From Simmondsia chinensis (lineage: Eukaryota; Streptophyta; Magnoliopsida; Caryophyllales; Simmondsiaceae): a stretch of DNA of 64,000 nt. A program made the position numbers and the translations under genes. The stretch covers positions 13,259,346-13,323,345 of the forward strand of contig JAGTTD010000011.1 in the NCBI GenBank assembly GCA_018398585.1, in the 5' to 3' direction. The notes below the pieces were generated by a model that searched no databases, was not told where the DNA came from, and worked only from the letters and a program-made list of their open reading frames with translations. The stretch's first letter is position 1; each line of letters starts with the position of its first letter. Of the stretch, positions 12,089 to 23,183 are shown piece after piece.

Positions 12089-12400
12089 AAAAAGATATTA
12101 ACATCATTCTAATATCTTTCCTAAATAGTATGTCATCTCAAATTCTTCTTTTCTAGATAGGAGAAACAATTTGCCCATTTCCACGACACAAAATGTAAAC
12201 AATAGATAATAAAATGAAAACCCTCAACTTTAAGCTTTTTTCGATCTTGAATTCAGCAGTGGTGCTGATTTAGCAACAATTCTTACAATATAAACAAAAT
12301 CTGGGCTAAAAATTGTATAATTAACTCAAAAATTAAGCATTAGATTTCATTCTGGAAATATTGAGAACAAAATCAAAGAAAGAGAGAGAGAGACACTCAC

Positions 12401-12545
12401 AGCCACTGAAACTTCGAAGGATGCAAAATATTTTGAAGAAGGAAATTTACGTAATGCAATCTCCTGAAAAGAGATTCAAATTTGGAAGGAGCGTAAAGAG
12501 TGAGAGAGAGCAAGCGAGAGAGAGAGCGTTAAAGGGTGTATGCAA
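12401..12545 (-). other. NACK1: Putative non-coding first exon of the kinesin gene
   Basis: Inferred 5' UTR exon. The minus strand here is rich in CT repeats, common in plant leaders, and ends in a strong donor, GGCT|GTGAGT (junction 12401/12400). A matching acceptor, AAACAG|TTGTAATA, lies just before the start codon (junction 10011/10010), which would make an intron of about 2.4 kb. The transcription start is only approximate. No transcript was available, so a promoter closer to 10 kb remains possible. Confidence 0.5.
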
Positions 12546-12577
12546 CCGATGCTTTTGAATTCGATTTGTCAGACGCC

Positions 12578-12588
12578 CACAACGGCTA
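12578..12588. promoter_or_regulatory. MSA-like mitotic element (AACGG core)
   Basis: CACAACGGCTA matches 10 of 11 positions of the plant M-phase-specific activator consensus YCYAACGGYYA, the MYB3R binding site. It lies just upstream of the proposed kinesin 5' exon, in reverse orientation to the gene. NACK1-type genes are known G2/M genes controlled by such sites, so place and gene agree. A single site by sequence alone is weak evidence; function is inferred. Confidence 0.6.
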
Positions 12589-13270
12589 GTTCCAGCTTTC
12601 TCACTTTCTAATTTTATTTTCTATTTTTTACGGTATGATTTTCACCGATTATAATTTAGGGTAAATTAAATATTAATATGTTAGGGTTTGTTGTACTACT
12701 TTTTTATTGCACAAATTTTATGAAATAAATTTTTAGTTTAAAATTTTTATGCATTTAAATAAATAGTTTGTCAAAGGGCGTAAAACGTACCTTTATTTAG
12801 GTTCAGATCATATCGGGTTCATAGTATCCAAACTTTGACCCTAGCCCTAACTTTTTGGGTCGGATTTCAGTCAACAGTTCCATTTGGGTCAATAATTGTA
12901 AGGTCTACCCAATTTAATGTGTTTCTGTTTGCTACTTTTAGATTTAGAGTTTGGTGTTTGTAAATGATTCTAAAATAAGATATTAGAGCCCTTAAACAGT
13001 GGTAAGAAACAAACGATGACCAAACTTGCTGCTTCGACGACGTGGATGTTGGTGTTAAGGACGGTGCGTGTTTAGGCGCACCTGAGAATCAACAAATCAG
13101 TGGCACAAGAGAGTCACAACAACTGTGGCGGCACTGAGGGTGAAAGAAGGAGCATGAGACCTAATCGGTGTACCTCGGTGGTAGATTTGGTGGTTCCTGT
13201 GTTAATCAACGACAAAGGATATTTTTTGTGGCCCTAGAAAGCCCCGGCCAACGATTAACTCATAAATTAA
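12589..13270. other. Upstream region of the kinesin gene
   Basis: AT-rich DNA beyond the proposed first exon. It should include the distal promoter. No other gene and no clear repeat boundary were recognised. Between 13270 and 13340 it shows pieces (ATTATCACTTAGATACCCTGAG) related to the inverted-repeat element at 17124-17556. Confidence 0.4.
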
Positions 13271-13385
13271 ACATGAATTATCACTTAGATACCCTGAGGT
13301 TTCACCACTTATATATCATCTAAGTACTCTGACATTTCATATATATATATATATATACACAGAAAGCACATTTCAAATACATAAT

Positions 13386-14070
13386 TGATGTCATTCAAGC
13401 CTTGGCGGGACAAGCTACAGTCCGTATGTTGGCAAAATAGACCAACAGCCAACACCGGGGGAAGCATGGCTGATTGGAGCTCGACAAGATTGGCAACTAG
13501 GGTGAGGAAACTCTGCCTGGTAGGATTAACCAAGAAGACCCCTTGGCTAATTCGAGGGCGAATTCCCTCCAACTTGGAGAGGATGATTCAGCTGCCCTAT
13601 AGGCATTGGCGGCTTATCCAAGCGAAATGTTGGCGCTAAGAACGGGCGGGACAATGATGCCAAAGATAGGTCGGGTGATGCAGCTTTGCGTTCAAGATTG
13701 GCAGGTTGCTTAGCAGGACAACAGTTCTGGCCGATTGATCACGGCATTGGGTTGGTGGCAAGGAGGATGCGGACGCAGATAGAGTTTGATTTTGATTAGG
13801 ATTAGTTTTTAGTTTTCAGATTTAAATTTTGAATTATTTTTTAGTGTTTTATTCTTATTCAGCTAGCTCCTCTATATAAGCAAGAGAAAGACTAGGGTAT
13901 AGGTAGCTACTCAATTTCAGATTTATTTTAAAATTTAGAGTTTTCTCTCTTTTTCGGGTTGTGAGAAATTGAGTTTATTTTCCCCTTGTTTTATTAGTTC
14001 TTAATAAAATTAAAGGGAAGGCTATTTAATCCTTCCCGTTTCCCCAATTTTTCACTTACACACTGCATCA
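13386..14070 (+). repeat. 5' LTR of the 13.4-kb gypsy element
   Basis: 685 bp, TG...CA, alignable over its length with 16417-17098 (shared CTTGGGGAAGCATGG-like and TAGTGTTTTATTCTTATTCA blocks). A TATA-like CTCTATATAAGCAAGAG lies at about 13871. Confidence 0.9.
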
Positions 14071-14089
14071 ATTGGTATCAAAGCTTAGA

Positions 14090-15409
14090 ATGACTTCTGA
14101 GATGGCCCGTAGGCGGCAAAAATACACCGTCATCGAAGAAGTATATGAGCGGGATTTCTAGCGACAGTCCGAGAGGAGGTTAGATGAGTTCAAGGAGAAA
14201 TTATGGCGAGCATTGCTTGATTCAATTGGGGGCAAATCCTAAGCAGGCGCTAGGAGCCCAACCCTAAAACCCGCCGACACCGGGTGAAGAAGAGGAGACG
14301 GATGGTAGCTTCTAGAATTCGTTCCCGGATGCTGAGCTACTAGATTGAAGGCAGAGGAGAACTTGGCCTAATACCAGTGACACTAACGATTGAGATGATC
14401 GTAGGTGGGAATCCAGTCTTCGGATTGAGATTCCGGAGTTCAATGGCGGAAGTCGCCCAAAGAAATTCTGGGATTGGCTTGAGGCAGTGGAGGAAGTCCT
14501 TAAATTCAAGGAGGTTCTAGAGAGGAAGCAAGTGCCATTGGTCGCTACTAGGCTACAGGGTAAGGTAGCCGCCTGGTTGTAGTAGTTGAAGCATTCACGA
14601 CTTCAACAAGGAAAGGAGAGAATTAAGACGTGGGAGAAGATGAAAAAGCACATGAGAGGCGCCTTCCTGCCTCACAATCACGCCAAGGTGATGTATCAAC
14701 GCCTTCAAAGCTTACGACAGGGTTCTCGTACCTTGGAGGAGTACACGGCAGAATTCTACTCCTTAGTCGCCAGGAATGACTTGGCCAAATCGGGGGAGTA
14801 GCTAGCGGATCGATATGTTGGTGGGTTGAATGAGTCGATACAGGAGGTGTTGAACATGTTCGACATCCTTTTGGTCTCGGAAGCGAGTCAGAGGGCAATG
14901 AATGTCGAGAAGCAATAGAAGCGTCTTCAAGTTGGCGGTGCTGGGAACACCAAGGATAGTGGGCATGACCAGGTACGATTAATCAACTCGGATATGCAAC
15001 GGAAGCTGGTTGCCGCCAACCTCGGGAAGGAATTGGCAAGTAGCTCCAAAACCTATTGTTTCAAGTGTGGAGAGATGGGACACCGTGCCGTTGAGTGTCA
15101 GAAGAGTGATAGACCGGGCAAGGGGTTGTACATCGAGGTTCTCCAAGCTGAAGATGGCAAGGTAGTTGAGGAAGCGGCTAGCGACGAGTTGGGGCCACAG
15201 GGTGAAGAAGCAGTTGCAGTTGACAAGGGCCATCGACTTGTTGTGAGGCGAGTTTGTATTGTGCCTAAGGAAGAAGAGGAGGGAGACAACTGGCTGAGGA
15301 GTAACATCTTCCAGACCATTTGCACTGTTGGCGAGAGGATATGCCGCCTAGTGGTTGACTCGGGAAGCTGTAAGAATGTCATCTCCAAAGAAGCTGTGCA
15401 AAAAGCTTA
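14090..15409 (+). pseudogene. gypsy gag-protease remnant
   Basis: Gag and the start of protease with several in-frame stops (near 14580, 14800 and 14917). The capsid part is visible at 14430-14900 (FWDWLEAVEEV, LQSLRQGSRTLEEYTAEF). The CCHC zinc knuckle CFKCGEMGHRAVEC lies at about 15058-15099. The ORF at 14994-15410 continues to a retropepsin active-site motif, VVDSGSCKNVIS, near 15350. The catalytic DSG is kept with S in place of the usual A/T, which is seen in some plant gypsy families. Confidence 0.85.
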
Positions 15410-16330
15410 GGTTGAAGACGGAGGATCATTCGAACCCATATAAGTTGTCTTAACTCAAGAAAAGAAACCAAGTAATCGTCTCAAAATGATGTCTGGTTAG
15501 CTTTTCCATTGGATCAAAATATCGGGACTAGTGTGGTGTTACGTGGTAGTCATGGACTCATGTCATTTGCTTTTGGGCCGACAATGGCAGTTCGATAGAG
15601 GCGCCATCCAAGACGGAAGATGAAACCCCTATAGCTTTGTGTTTGAGGGCACAAGGATAGTCTTATTGTCTAAAAAGAGTGAAGCTCCACAACCGGAGGA
15701 CACCAAGGATCTAAAGTCCCTCGGTTACACCCTTGCTCCCCAAAGATGTTGGCGGGGGCAAGGAAACAATTGTGCTGGCATAGGAAATACGCCGACCGGA
15801 AGAGCTGAAGAGCCGGAAGAAGTACCGGGAGCTGTGTCGGCGGTAGGGCAAATTCCATAGTGGAAAGGTCAGACACCGAGAAGGGAGTTACCTGGTAAGC
15901 TCCCTCCCTGAGTGAGCCTTGCAAAGCTTCAGGATTCCAGGCTTCAAGTGTTTACGACACTTTTGTCACCTAAGAAGGACGAGACATGGCGGGAAGATGT
16001 TGGTGGCAGATCTGTCAATGGGGTAACCATATATTGTGAGCCTTCCACATCACTTGCGGTTGTCCTGACAGAGATGGGGAGAAGAATGTTGGGTCCCTTA
16101 GTTCGTTATTTTGTCACCAAGCACATCTGGAGTTGGGAGCAGAAGTTGTGTCACGCCAAGTGGGTATTTGACAACTCGATAAATTGCAACACAAGGTCTC
16201 CACCGCGCAGAATTGGCAACAACGTTGTTCTTCATTCACCGGTAGACGTTGCGCCGATGTGCCATCTCCTATGTCCACATAAGAAGACGCGAGGCTTCAT
16301 ATCCAAATAGGCAAGATAGAAGAAGGTCCA
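15410..16330 (+). pseudogene. gypsy pol scraps (protease tail, integrase piece)
   Basis: Just after the protease active site, out-of-frame text resembles the protease tail (CHLLLGRQWQFDR, near 15560-15600). Reverse transcriptase and RNase H are missing. At about 16145-16240 the translation HAKWVFDNSINCNTR resembles the late integrase core (AEFAYN...TG.SPF pattern). The deletion of most of pol explains the short element length. Confidence 0.6.
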
Positions 16331-16416
16331 AATAAGGATCTCCGGCACATTGGCAAGAATGGTTCAAATGGTTCCGTGGCAAATTTGTGGACGAATTCTT
16401 TCCAATTTAGAGAAGA

Positions 16417-17098
16417 TGATGTCGTTCATTCCTTGACAGGAGAAGTTACAACCCATATGTTGGCATAATAGATCAACAGCCAACACTTGGGGAAGCATGG
16501 CGGATACGAGCTCGACAAGATTTGCGGCCGGGGTGAGGAAACTCTACTTGGTATGATTAACCAAGAAGACCCCTTGGCAAATTCAAACGCGAATTCCCTC
16601 CAACTCGGAGAGGATGATGCGGCCGCCCTACAGGCATTGGCGGCTTAATTTAGGCGAGACGGTGGCGCCAAGAACGGGCGGGACAATAATGCCAAAGATA
16701 GGCGGGCCAATGCAGCGCGCTCAAAATTGGTGGGTTGCTTGGCGAGACAACAGTTCTGGTGGATTGATCACGACATTAGGTTGACGGTACAGAGGACTTG
16801 GATGCAAATAGAGTTTGATTTTAATAAGGATTAGTTTTTAGTTTTCAGATTTAAATTTTGACTTATTTTTTAGTGTTTTATTCTTATTCAATTAGCTCAT
16901 CTATATAAACAAGAGGAAGACTAGGGTTTAGGTAGCTATTCAATTTCAAATTTATTTTAAAGATTTAGAGTTTTCTCTCTTTCTAGGGTTGTGAGAAATT
17001 GAGTTTTTTCCCCCTTGTTTTATTAGTTCTTAATAAAATTAAAGGGAAGGTTGTTGAATCCTTCCTATTTTCCCATTTTTCACTTACGCGCTACATCA
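16417..17098 (+). repeat. 3' LTR of the 13.4-kb gypsy element
   Basis: 682 bp, starting TGATGTCGTTC and ending CTACATCA, followed directly by the ATAAT duplication. The purine tract just before it (TTTAGAGAAGA) is degraded relative to the usual polypurine tract. Confidence 0.9.
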
Positions 17099-17123
17099 AT
17101 AATGGGATATTTTGAGGTTTAAA

Positions 17124-17556
17124 AAATTATCACTTAGGTATCTTGAAGTTTAAAAATTTTTATGAAGTATTCTTCTTCCAAAATTTAATAGATTTTTTTT
17201 AAAAAATGCTAAAGTATAATTCTGACAATATATAAGTATATTCATTGAAATTTGATGATTTTTTATGGAACTTTTGGCAATATGTATGTAGTTTACATCC
17301 AAATTCAGTGAATTTTTATTATAATTCGTTGACTTTTTGTAGAAATTGACATAGTTTATATATGTCATCGTAATCGTACATTACATTAGCATCTTTTGCA
17401 TGGAATTGTTCAGATTCTCACAAAATTCATTAAATTCCGACATACGGTACCTAAGTACTAAAATATTCAAACCTTAGGGTACCTCATTGTATATATTGAA
17501 ATATCAGGGTACTTAGGTGATTAATGGCCAAACTTCAGGGTACCTAAGTGATAATT
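17124..17556. mobile_element. Inverted-repeat MITE-like element
   Basis: Starts ATTATCACTTAGGTATCTTGAAGTTT and ends in the inverse, AAACTTCAGGGTACCTAAGTGATAAT, about 26-bp terminal inverted repeats with few mismatches. AT-rich interior without coding. Related pieces also flank the gypsy insertion on its left at 13274, so the region may be several nested copies. Duplications not resolved. Confidence 0.6.
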
Positions 17557-17573
17557 TTAGTAAGTTAAAAATC

Positions 17574-17700
17574 TACCAAACGAACTAGAAAGAAAAAAAA
17601 AAAAAAAAAAGAAAGATTTAGTAAAATGTTTTTCAAGTATCCTAAAATATTGAAATATTTTTTAGATACTCTCAAATTTGGTAACTTTTTCGGCAACAGT
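17574..17700. other. AT-rich spacer
   Basis: Short AT-rich stretch with an A run; no feature recognised. Confidence 0.4.
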
Positions 17701-17825
17701 TACTACAACAACAACCCAGTGCCTCATAAAGCTCCCCCATATCAAAGTCTAAGAGGTAAAATGTATGTAACTCCATCTTTACGGGATGCTATTTTAAAGG
17801 GAAGCAGTTTAGCGACACAACACTA
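17701..17825 (-). repeat. Decayed RTE-LINE 3' tail
   Basis: On the plus strand it starts CTACAACAACAACCCAGTGCC and continues with degraded matches to the RTE 3' end (CTCCC, ATGTATGTAACTCC, GGGATGCTATTTTAAAGG). It is the same orientation as the copies at 7677, 18719 and 20084. Only about 120 bases remain, so it could be either a LINE stub or a SINE. Confidence 0.6.
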
Positions 17826-18076
17826 AACAAACAAAAAATACATAAAAGCTACTTTAACTAAAGATAAAAGTTGTTTACATTTACACATATTTCCAAATTT
17901 TAAAGAGTTTTAAATATAAAAAAATATTTTAAATACCTAGGAAAATAATTTTCATATTTAAATTTTTCTGAATATTTTAGAAAATATTTTAAATAGTTGT
18001 ATAATATTCTAAATATTTAATAAAATAGAGTTATTTATGCCAAAGTTCGCTATATTTTACCCACTATGTCAGTTTG

Positions 18077-18396
18077 GTCCTTGTACTTTTAATTGTGTCA
18101 ATTTAGTTACTGAACAATTCAAAATGTGTCAATTTAGTCCTATGGTAACATTTAAGTTAAATTAATGACGTAATTTTGAAAGATAAAATTATATTAGATG
18201 CAAGTAACTTATTATAAATTCATCATTTGACTCAATTTAGCACAATTTGTAGCCAAACCATTAAAAAATTTATTAAAAACTTAACATAAAATTTTCTCTA
18301 GGGACCAAATTGACACATTTTAAATTGTAAAGGGACTAAATTAACACAATTAAAAGTAAAATGGCTAAATTGATATAATGAACAAAGTACAAGGAC
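18077..18396. mobile_element. Inverted-repeat MITE
   Basis: The left end GTCCTTGTACTTTTAATTG... with CAATTTAG is mirrored by the right end ...CTAAATTGATAT...AAAGTACAAGGAC. The terminal repeats are about 30 bp with a few mismatches and second-layer repeats inside (GTGTCAATTTAGT and ACTAAATTAACACA). This terminal type (GG-TCCTTGTACTTT) is common in plant MITEs. No coding. Confidence 0.65.
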
Positions 18397-18718
18397 GTTT
18401 GGTTTTCAATAATTAGAAAGTATATTATATATTTAAAAATATATTTCATATACTCAAAAAAATTTTAAATATCTAAAATATATTTTAAACATTGAAAGCT
18501 ACTTTATATATTTAAAAAGATACTTTAAATATGTTAAAAAAATTTAAATAACATATATTTAAATATTTATAAAATATTTTAAAATAATTTCAAAGATTAA
18601 AAAAATATTTTGTTAATGTCTAATATATTTTTTAAAATTGAAAATATTTCTTAAAGTATTTAGAATTTTTTTTATGGATAAGTAAAATATCACAAAATTT
18701 TTAAAATGTAAAACTTAT
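18397..18718. repeat. AT-rich degenerate TTTAAATATTT tract
   Basis: Dense, irregular repeats of AAATATTTTAAAT-like words with no coding. The same type of sequence appears at 17840-18060, 19913-20083 and 32729-32830. This suggests that two LINEs were inserted into one AT-rich block. Confidence 0.6.
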
Positions 18719-19912
18719 ACAACAACAACAAACCCAGTGCCACCAAGGGCTCCCGCCAAAAGCAGGGTCTGGGGAGGGTAGATGTACGCAATCTTCCCCC
18801 TTCAGGGGGCTACCTTGAAGAGAGGTTGTTTCCTAGGACCCCCAGCCTAAGAAGATGGTTTTGCATCCATCAACCAAAGACCTGGCAAACATCAGAAAGC
18901 ATAAGTATGGCCCCAAAAAAAAGAAAAAAAGAACAAGAAAGAGAACGAGAACGAGGACGAGGACGAGGACGAGGACGAGAAAGAGAATGAGATAGGGATA
19001 GAAAGATAGAGATAAAGACCACCCTACTCTAACTGAGTCATCTAAAACCCCTATGCTAGCCCTCCATTGGGCCCTATCTAAGGCTATCTCCTCTCGAAGG
19101 TTTAGGTGGGTGAGGTCTTGTCGGATCATCTCAAGCCATCTCTTCTTCGGTCTGCCTCTGCCTCTTCTGCCTAATGTAGTAATAGGCTGTTCGCATCTTC
19201 TGATTGGAGCTTCGTCCGGTCTCCTTCTGACATGTCCGAACCACCTCAAACGTTGCTCCCTTAATTTATCATCAATGGGAGCTACGCCCAATTTGCCTCT
19301 TATGATGTCGTTTCTGATCCTATCCTTCCTTGTATGTCAGCACATCCACCTCAGCCTTCGCATCTCCGCCACCCTCATTTTCTGAGTGTGTTGTTGTTTC
19401 ATCGCCCTGCACTCCGTCCCATACGTCATGGCTGGCCGCACCACCGTCTAATAGTATCTTCCCTTTAGCTTCAAGGGCGAATTTCCTATCACAAAGTACA
19501 GCAGAGGCCATCCTCCACTTGTGCCAACCCGCTTTGATCCTGTAGCTGACATCCTTGTCCACTTCACCATTGTACTGTATCATGGACCCTAAGTACCTGA
19601 ATCTCTCCGTCTTCGAAATGGCCTCGTGTCCAATCTTTACTTCTTCTCGGCTAGGGGTGGTAGATGGATCGAACTTGAGTTCCATGTGCTCGGTCTTGGC
19701 TCTGCTTAGACGCAAACCCTTCGACTCTAGAACTCCTCTCCATAGTTCTAGTTTCACATTTATCTCTTCCCGCGACTCCCCCACCAGTACTATGTCATCT
19801 GCAAAAAGCATGCACCAAGGTACACATCCCTGGATGTGCCTAGTGAGCTCGTCCATAACCATAATGAACAGATATGGGCTCAAGGCAGACCCTTGGTGAA
19901 CCCCTACAACAT
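18719..19912 (-). mobile_element. RTE-type LINE, 5'-truncated
   Basis: Read on the minus strand: the reverse transcriptase (19883-19320) carries MSPYLFIMVMDELT and the catalytic FADD in CMLFADDIVLVGESREE. The C-terminal domain (19291 onward) has EQRLRWFGHVRRRP and GRGRPKKRWLE, typical of plant RTE elements. The 3' UTR follows, and the element ends in TTG repeats (plus-strand ACAACAACAAACCCAGTGCC at 18720). The ORF is broken between the two blocks. Endonuclease and the start of RT are absent, so the copy is truncated at about 19912. Confidence 0.88.
18930..18985. repeat. Hexanucleotide GAGGAC/GAGAAC microsatellite
   Basis: Imperfect purine-rich repeats (AACGAGGACGAGGACGAGG) between the LINE ORF end and its 3' tail. 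On the minus strand it extends the reading frame as a Leu-Val run; this is a chance effect of the repeat. Confidence 0.8.
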
Positions 19913-20083
19913 ATTATGATAATATTTAAAACCACGATAACCGAAAATATTTAAAATCATTCAAATATATTTTTAAACAATGAAAATATTCTTAAGGATG
20001 TTTGAAACATTTTTTTAAATGTAATATAATTTTAAAATATTAATAATATCTTTTATACGCACAAAACACATTTTATATTTAAC

Positions 20084-20817
20084 AACAACAATAACAACAA
20101 CAACAGGCCCAGTGCCACAAGGGCTCCCGCGTGAGCAGGGACTGGGAGGGGTAGGATGTACACAACCTTACCCCATCAGGGGGATACCCTAATGACAGGC
20201 TGTTCCCGAGGATCCCCATCTTGAAAAGCGAGAGGGCAAAAAAACACGGAGAGCATGACAAGCATGGAAGTATCTAAGCAAGAGCAAAATGCGAAAGCAC
20301 CAAGCATCTATTGAAGGGAGCCTACCTAACGAAAACATGCAAGCATATAAATGATGTAGGCAACAAGAAGCAAGGAAGAAATGCGTAAACTATACAGGCA
20401 TGTAAGACCCCTGGTGGTGCTAGTACTAGCCTAAAAGTACTCGACGTTCCTACCCCGCTATATTTGTTACCCCTATACTAATCCTCCACTAGGTTCTATC
20501 TAAGGCCATTTCTTCACAGAGGTTGAGATAGGCGAGGTCCTGTCAAATTGCTTCCATCCAACTCTTCTTTGGTCAGCCTCTTCATCTCCTCCCGTCTGTA
20601 ATATGGAGTTGTCTGCATCTCCTGACAGGTGCAGTGCTCGGTCTCCTCCTAACATGCCCAAACCACCTCAAATGTTGCTCCCGCAGCTTATCCCCGATTG
20701 GGGTCATGCTTAATTTACTCCTTATGACTTCATTTTTGGTTCTATCCATCAGTGTATGTCCACACATCCATCTCAACATCCTCATTTCTACTAACTTCAT
20801 CTTCTACATGTGCTGTC
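20084..20817 (-). mobile_element. RTE LINE 2, 3' part
   Basis: Starts on the plus strand with the inverse TTG tail (AACAACAACAATAACAACAA) and the shared 3' UTR (CCCAGTGCC, GGGCTCCCGC, GGATGTACACAACC). The ORF C-terminus lies at 20820-20480 (EMRMLRWMCGHT, EQHLRWFGHVRRRP). It ends abruptly at 20817 against an LTR. The missing upstream part of the same ORF resumes at 30172, so these are two halves of one LINE. Confidence 0.88.
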
Positions 20818-21064
20818 TGTCACGGGATGAGCGCAAATCACCCATGCGGTGCCCAGGCCCTTGAGGCTAGGGCCAGGCTAGCCTACCCCCTATGGTTAGC
20901 AAGCAGCAATAGGCACCTTTAAGAGACGAAATACACGGCATACCACGGACATACTTGAACACAATCAATGCGCATTGATATCGGACAAGCTAAGGAGACC
21001 CCATATGGCATATGTCTGCTTATTGAGCACCGGGTACAGTTTCAGCCAAAGGCAGCCCATGACA
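20818..21064 (-). repeat. Family A LTR 1
   Basis: 247 bp; plus-strand ends TGTCACGGGATG and GCCCATGACA. It abuts the broken LINE on the left. Confidence 0.88.
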
Positions 21065-21633
21065 TTCTCCCCCACCTAATTCCACAAACGTCCTCGTTGC
21101 GGGTGCTTGCCCATCGTCGCATCCCTGCATCTCTAGCAGCCTCGATTGGTCACGGGACGACCACATCGTCATCCCCTCCAGCATGACACCTCTGACATGC
21201 CATTGACACTTGCTGGACGATAAGCAGCGTGCCCAAAAAGCAACCTGCCAGCTCCATGCACCGTAGTGCACCACTTACACGTCTCGCTCCACAAAGCTTG
21301 TTGACTCTTCACCTTGTGAACTTTGCACTGCACCCCAAGGATCGGCCCAATCTCCACGCAATAAGCCAGCCATACAGTCAGCACGCTTGACAAACACCCA
21401 ACACGATGCACCTTCCGCTACAACCGAAACCGCGAGCCACTCAACTTCACTCCAAAAGTTCCTCGTTAAAGTGCCCCTCCCACACAAGGAGTGTCCATAC
21501 CCATGGAAAAACCCGCTTGACGCACCTAGGACACGAGCAACTCCCATTCCCCAGGAGTGTCCAACACCACAGACAAGCTCGGTCCCACCACAGCTGCTTA
21601 CTCATGTATCATGGGCCTCGCTTTGATACCACT

Positions 21634-21880
21634 TGTCGCGGGATGAGCGCAGATCACCCGTGCAGCGCCCAGCCCCCTGAGGTTAGGGCCGGGCCAGCCT
21701 ACCCCCTATGATCAACAAGCAGCAATATGCACCTTCAAGAGATGAAATACATGACATACCACGGACACACCTGAACACAATCAATGCGCATGAGTATCGG
21801 ACAGGCTAAGGAGACCCCATATGGCATATGTCTGCTTATTGAGCACCGAGGACAATATCAATCAAAGGTGGCCCGTGACA
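21634..21880 (-). repeat. Family A LTR 2
   Basis: 247 bp, TGTCGCGGGATG...GCCCGTGACA, same length as LTR 1. It is shared by both internal units, being flanked by a primer site on one side and a purine tract on the other. Confidence 0.88.
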
Positions 21881-21976
21881 TTCTCCCCTACCTAATTCCG
21901 TGAACATCCTCGTTGCGGGTGCTTGCCCATCGTCGGATCCCTGTATCTCGAGCAGCCTTGATTGGTCATGGGATGA

Positions 21977-22465
21977 TGTTATGATTCAAGTTCAATATAA
22001 ATTATAACCTAGGGTTTTGATAGTAAATCACACTAAGAAATGCGATCAAGATATGAATCAATAGAATTCAATGGAGAATTAGTGATCATAGATGAGGATA
22101 AGAAGGATAAGATGAGATCAAGAGGAGATAACAAGATGAGAAGTAGAGATTGAGAGGAGAAGGCAAGAGATAGAGAGCATTGAACTCAAAGAGAGAGAAA
22201 GATCAATTCATCATTCATCAACATTATGATTCTACAAGAGATGAACTACTACTTATACTACTAGCTAATACATTGCACCAATACCTTACTCTTAACCGAC
22301 TCTAGCTACTTAAGCCCCCACCCTTGACCACCTTGCACCGCTATTGACCTCACTTATGCACAAAAGCTTCTTAACTACTTAGTACATGAACTAATCACCG
22401 CCTTATTACATGGATTATACTAAAGAGATTAACTACTTATTCCTAATCCCATCCCAATCATGACA
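21977..22465. mobile_element. Solo LTR inside family A
   Basis: 489 bp, starting TGTTATGATTCAAG and ending CCCAATCATGACA, flanked by a perfect GATGA duplication (21972-21976 and 22466-22470). The other internal unit of family A (near 21155) lacks it and shows the uninterrupted sequence. AT-rich and GA-rich with no coding, so a solo LTR of an unrelated family is the best reading. Confidence 0.88.
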
Positions 22466-22943
22466 GATGACCACATCATCATCCCTTCCAGCGTGACACC
22501 TCTGACATGCCATTGACACTCGCCCAACGATAAGCAGCGTGCCCAAAAAGCAACTTGCCGGCTCCATGCACCATAGTGCACCACGTACACGCCTCACTCC
22601 ACGACGCTTGTTGATTCTTCACCTTGTGAACTTTGTACTACACCCCAAGGATCGGCCCAATATCCACACAATAAGCCAGCCATATAGTCAGCAAGCCTGA
22701 CTTGCACCCAACACGGTGCGCCTTCCGCCACAACCGGAACCGCGAGCCACTTAATTTCACTCTGAAAGTTCCTCGTTAGAGTGGCCCTCCCACAGAAGGA
22801 GTGTCCATACCCACGGACAAATCCACTCGACGCACCTTGGACATGAGCAACTCCCATTCCCCAGGAGTGTCCAACACCACGGACAAGCTCAGTCCCAACA
22901 CAGCTGCTTACTCGCGTATCCTGAGCCTCGCTCTGATACCACT

Positions 22944-23179
22944 TGTCACGGGATGAGCGCAAATCACCCGTGCGGTGGCCAGGCCCCTGAGGCTAGGACC
23001 GGGCCAGCCTACCCCCTATGGTCAACAAGCAGCAATATGCACCTTCAAGAGACGAAATACACGGCATACCTGAACACAATCAATGCGCATTAGTATCGGA
23101 CAAGCTAAGGAGACCCCATATGGCATATGTCTGCTTATTGAGCACCGAGGACAGTGTCAGCCAAAGGCAGCCCGTGACA
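22944..23179 (-). repeat. Family A LTR 3
   Basis: 236 bp, TGTCACGGGATG...GCCCGTGACA, with an internal deletion of about 11 bases against LTR 1 and 2 (near CACGGCATACC). Four bases separate it from the first LTR of family B. Confidence 0.88.
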
Positions 23180-23183
23180 TTAG

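Larger units (their letters stand above)
13386..17098 (+). mobile_element. Complete but non-autonomous gypsy LTR retrotransposon
   Basis: Two LTRs (13386-14070 and 16417-17098) enclose 2.3 kb. The element is flanked by a perfect ATAAT target-site duplication (13381-13385 and 17099-17103). The primer site TGGTATCAAAGC (14073-14084) follows the 5' LTR. The interior holds gag, a zinc knuckle and protease, then only scraps of pol, so it cannot move by itself. The LTRs differ by many substitutions, so the insertion is not recent. Confidence 0.93.
20818..23179 (-). mobile_element. Family A: short non-autonomous LTR element with three LTRs
   Basis: Three direct LTR copies (20818-21064, 21634-21880, 22944-23179) with two internal regions (21065-21633; 21881-22943, the second carrying a 489-bp insert). 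Orientation is minus: the inverse primer site GATACCA (as TGGTATCAAAGC/TGGTATCAGAGC on the minus strand) lies just before the second and third LTR, and the inverse purine tract TTCTCCCCCACC follows the first. Internal regions of about 570 bp encode nothing recognisable, so this is a TRIM/SMART-like element of about 1.06 kb. Confidence 0.85.

Noticed and set aside
12361..12558. 65-codon plus-strand ORF
   Set aside because: It is the reverse of the CT-rich leader of the kinesin gene; Arg/Glu-rich content comes from the GA repeat.
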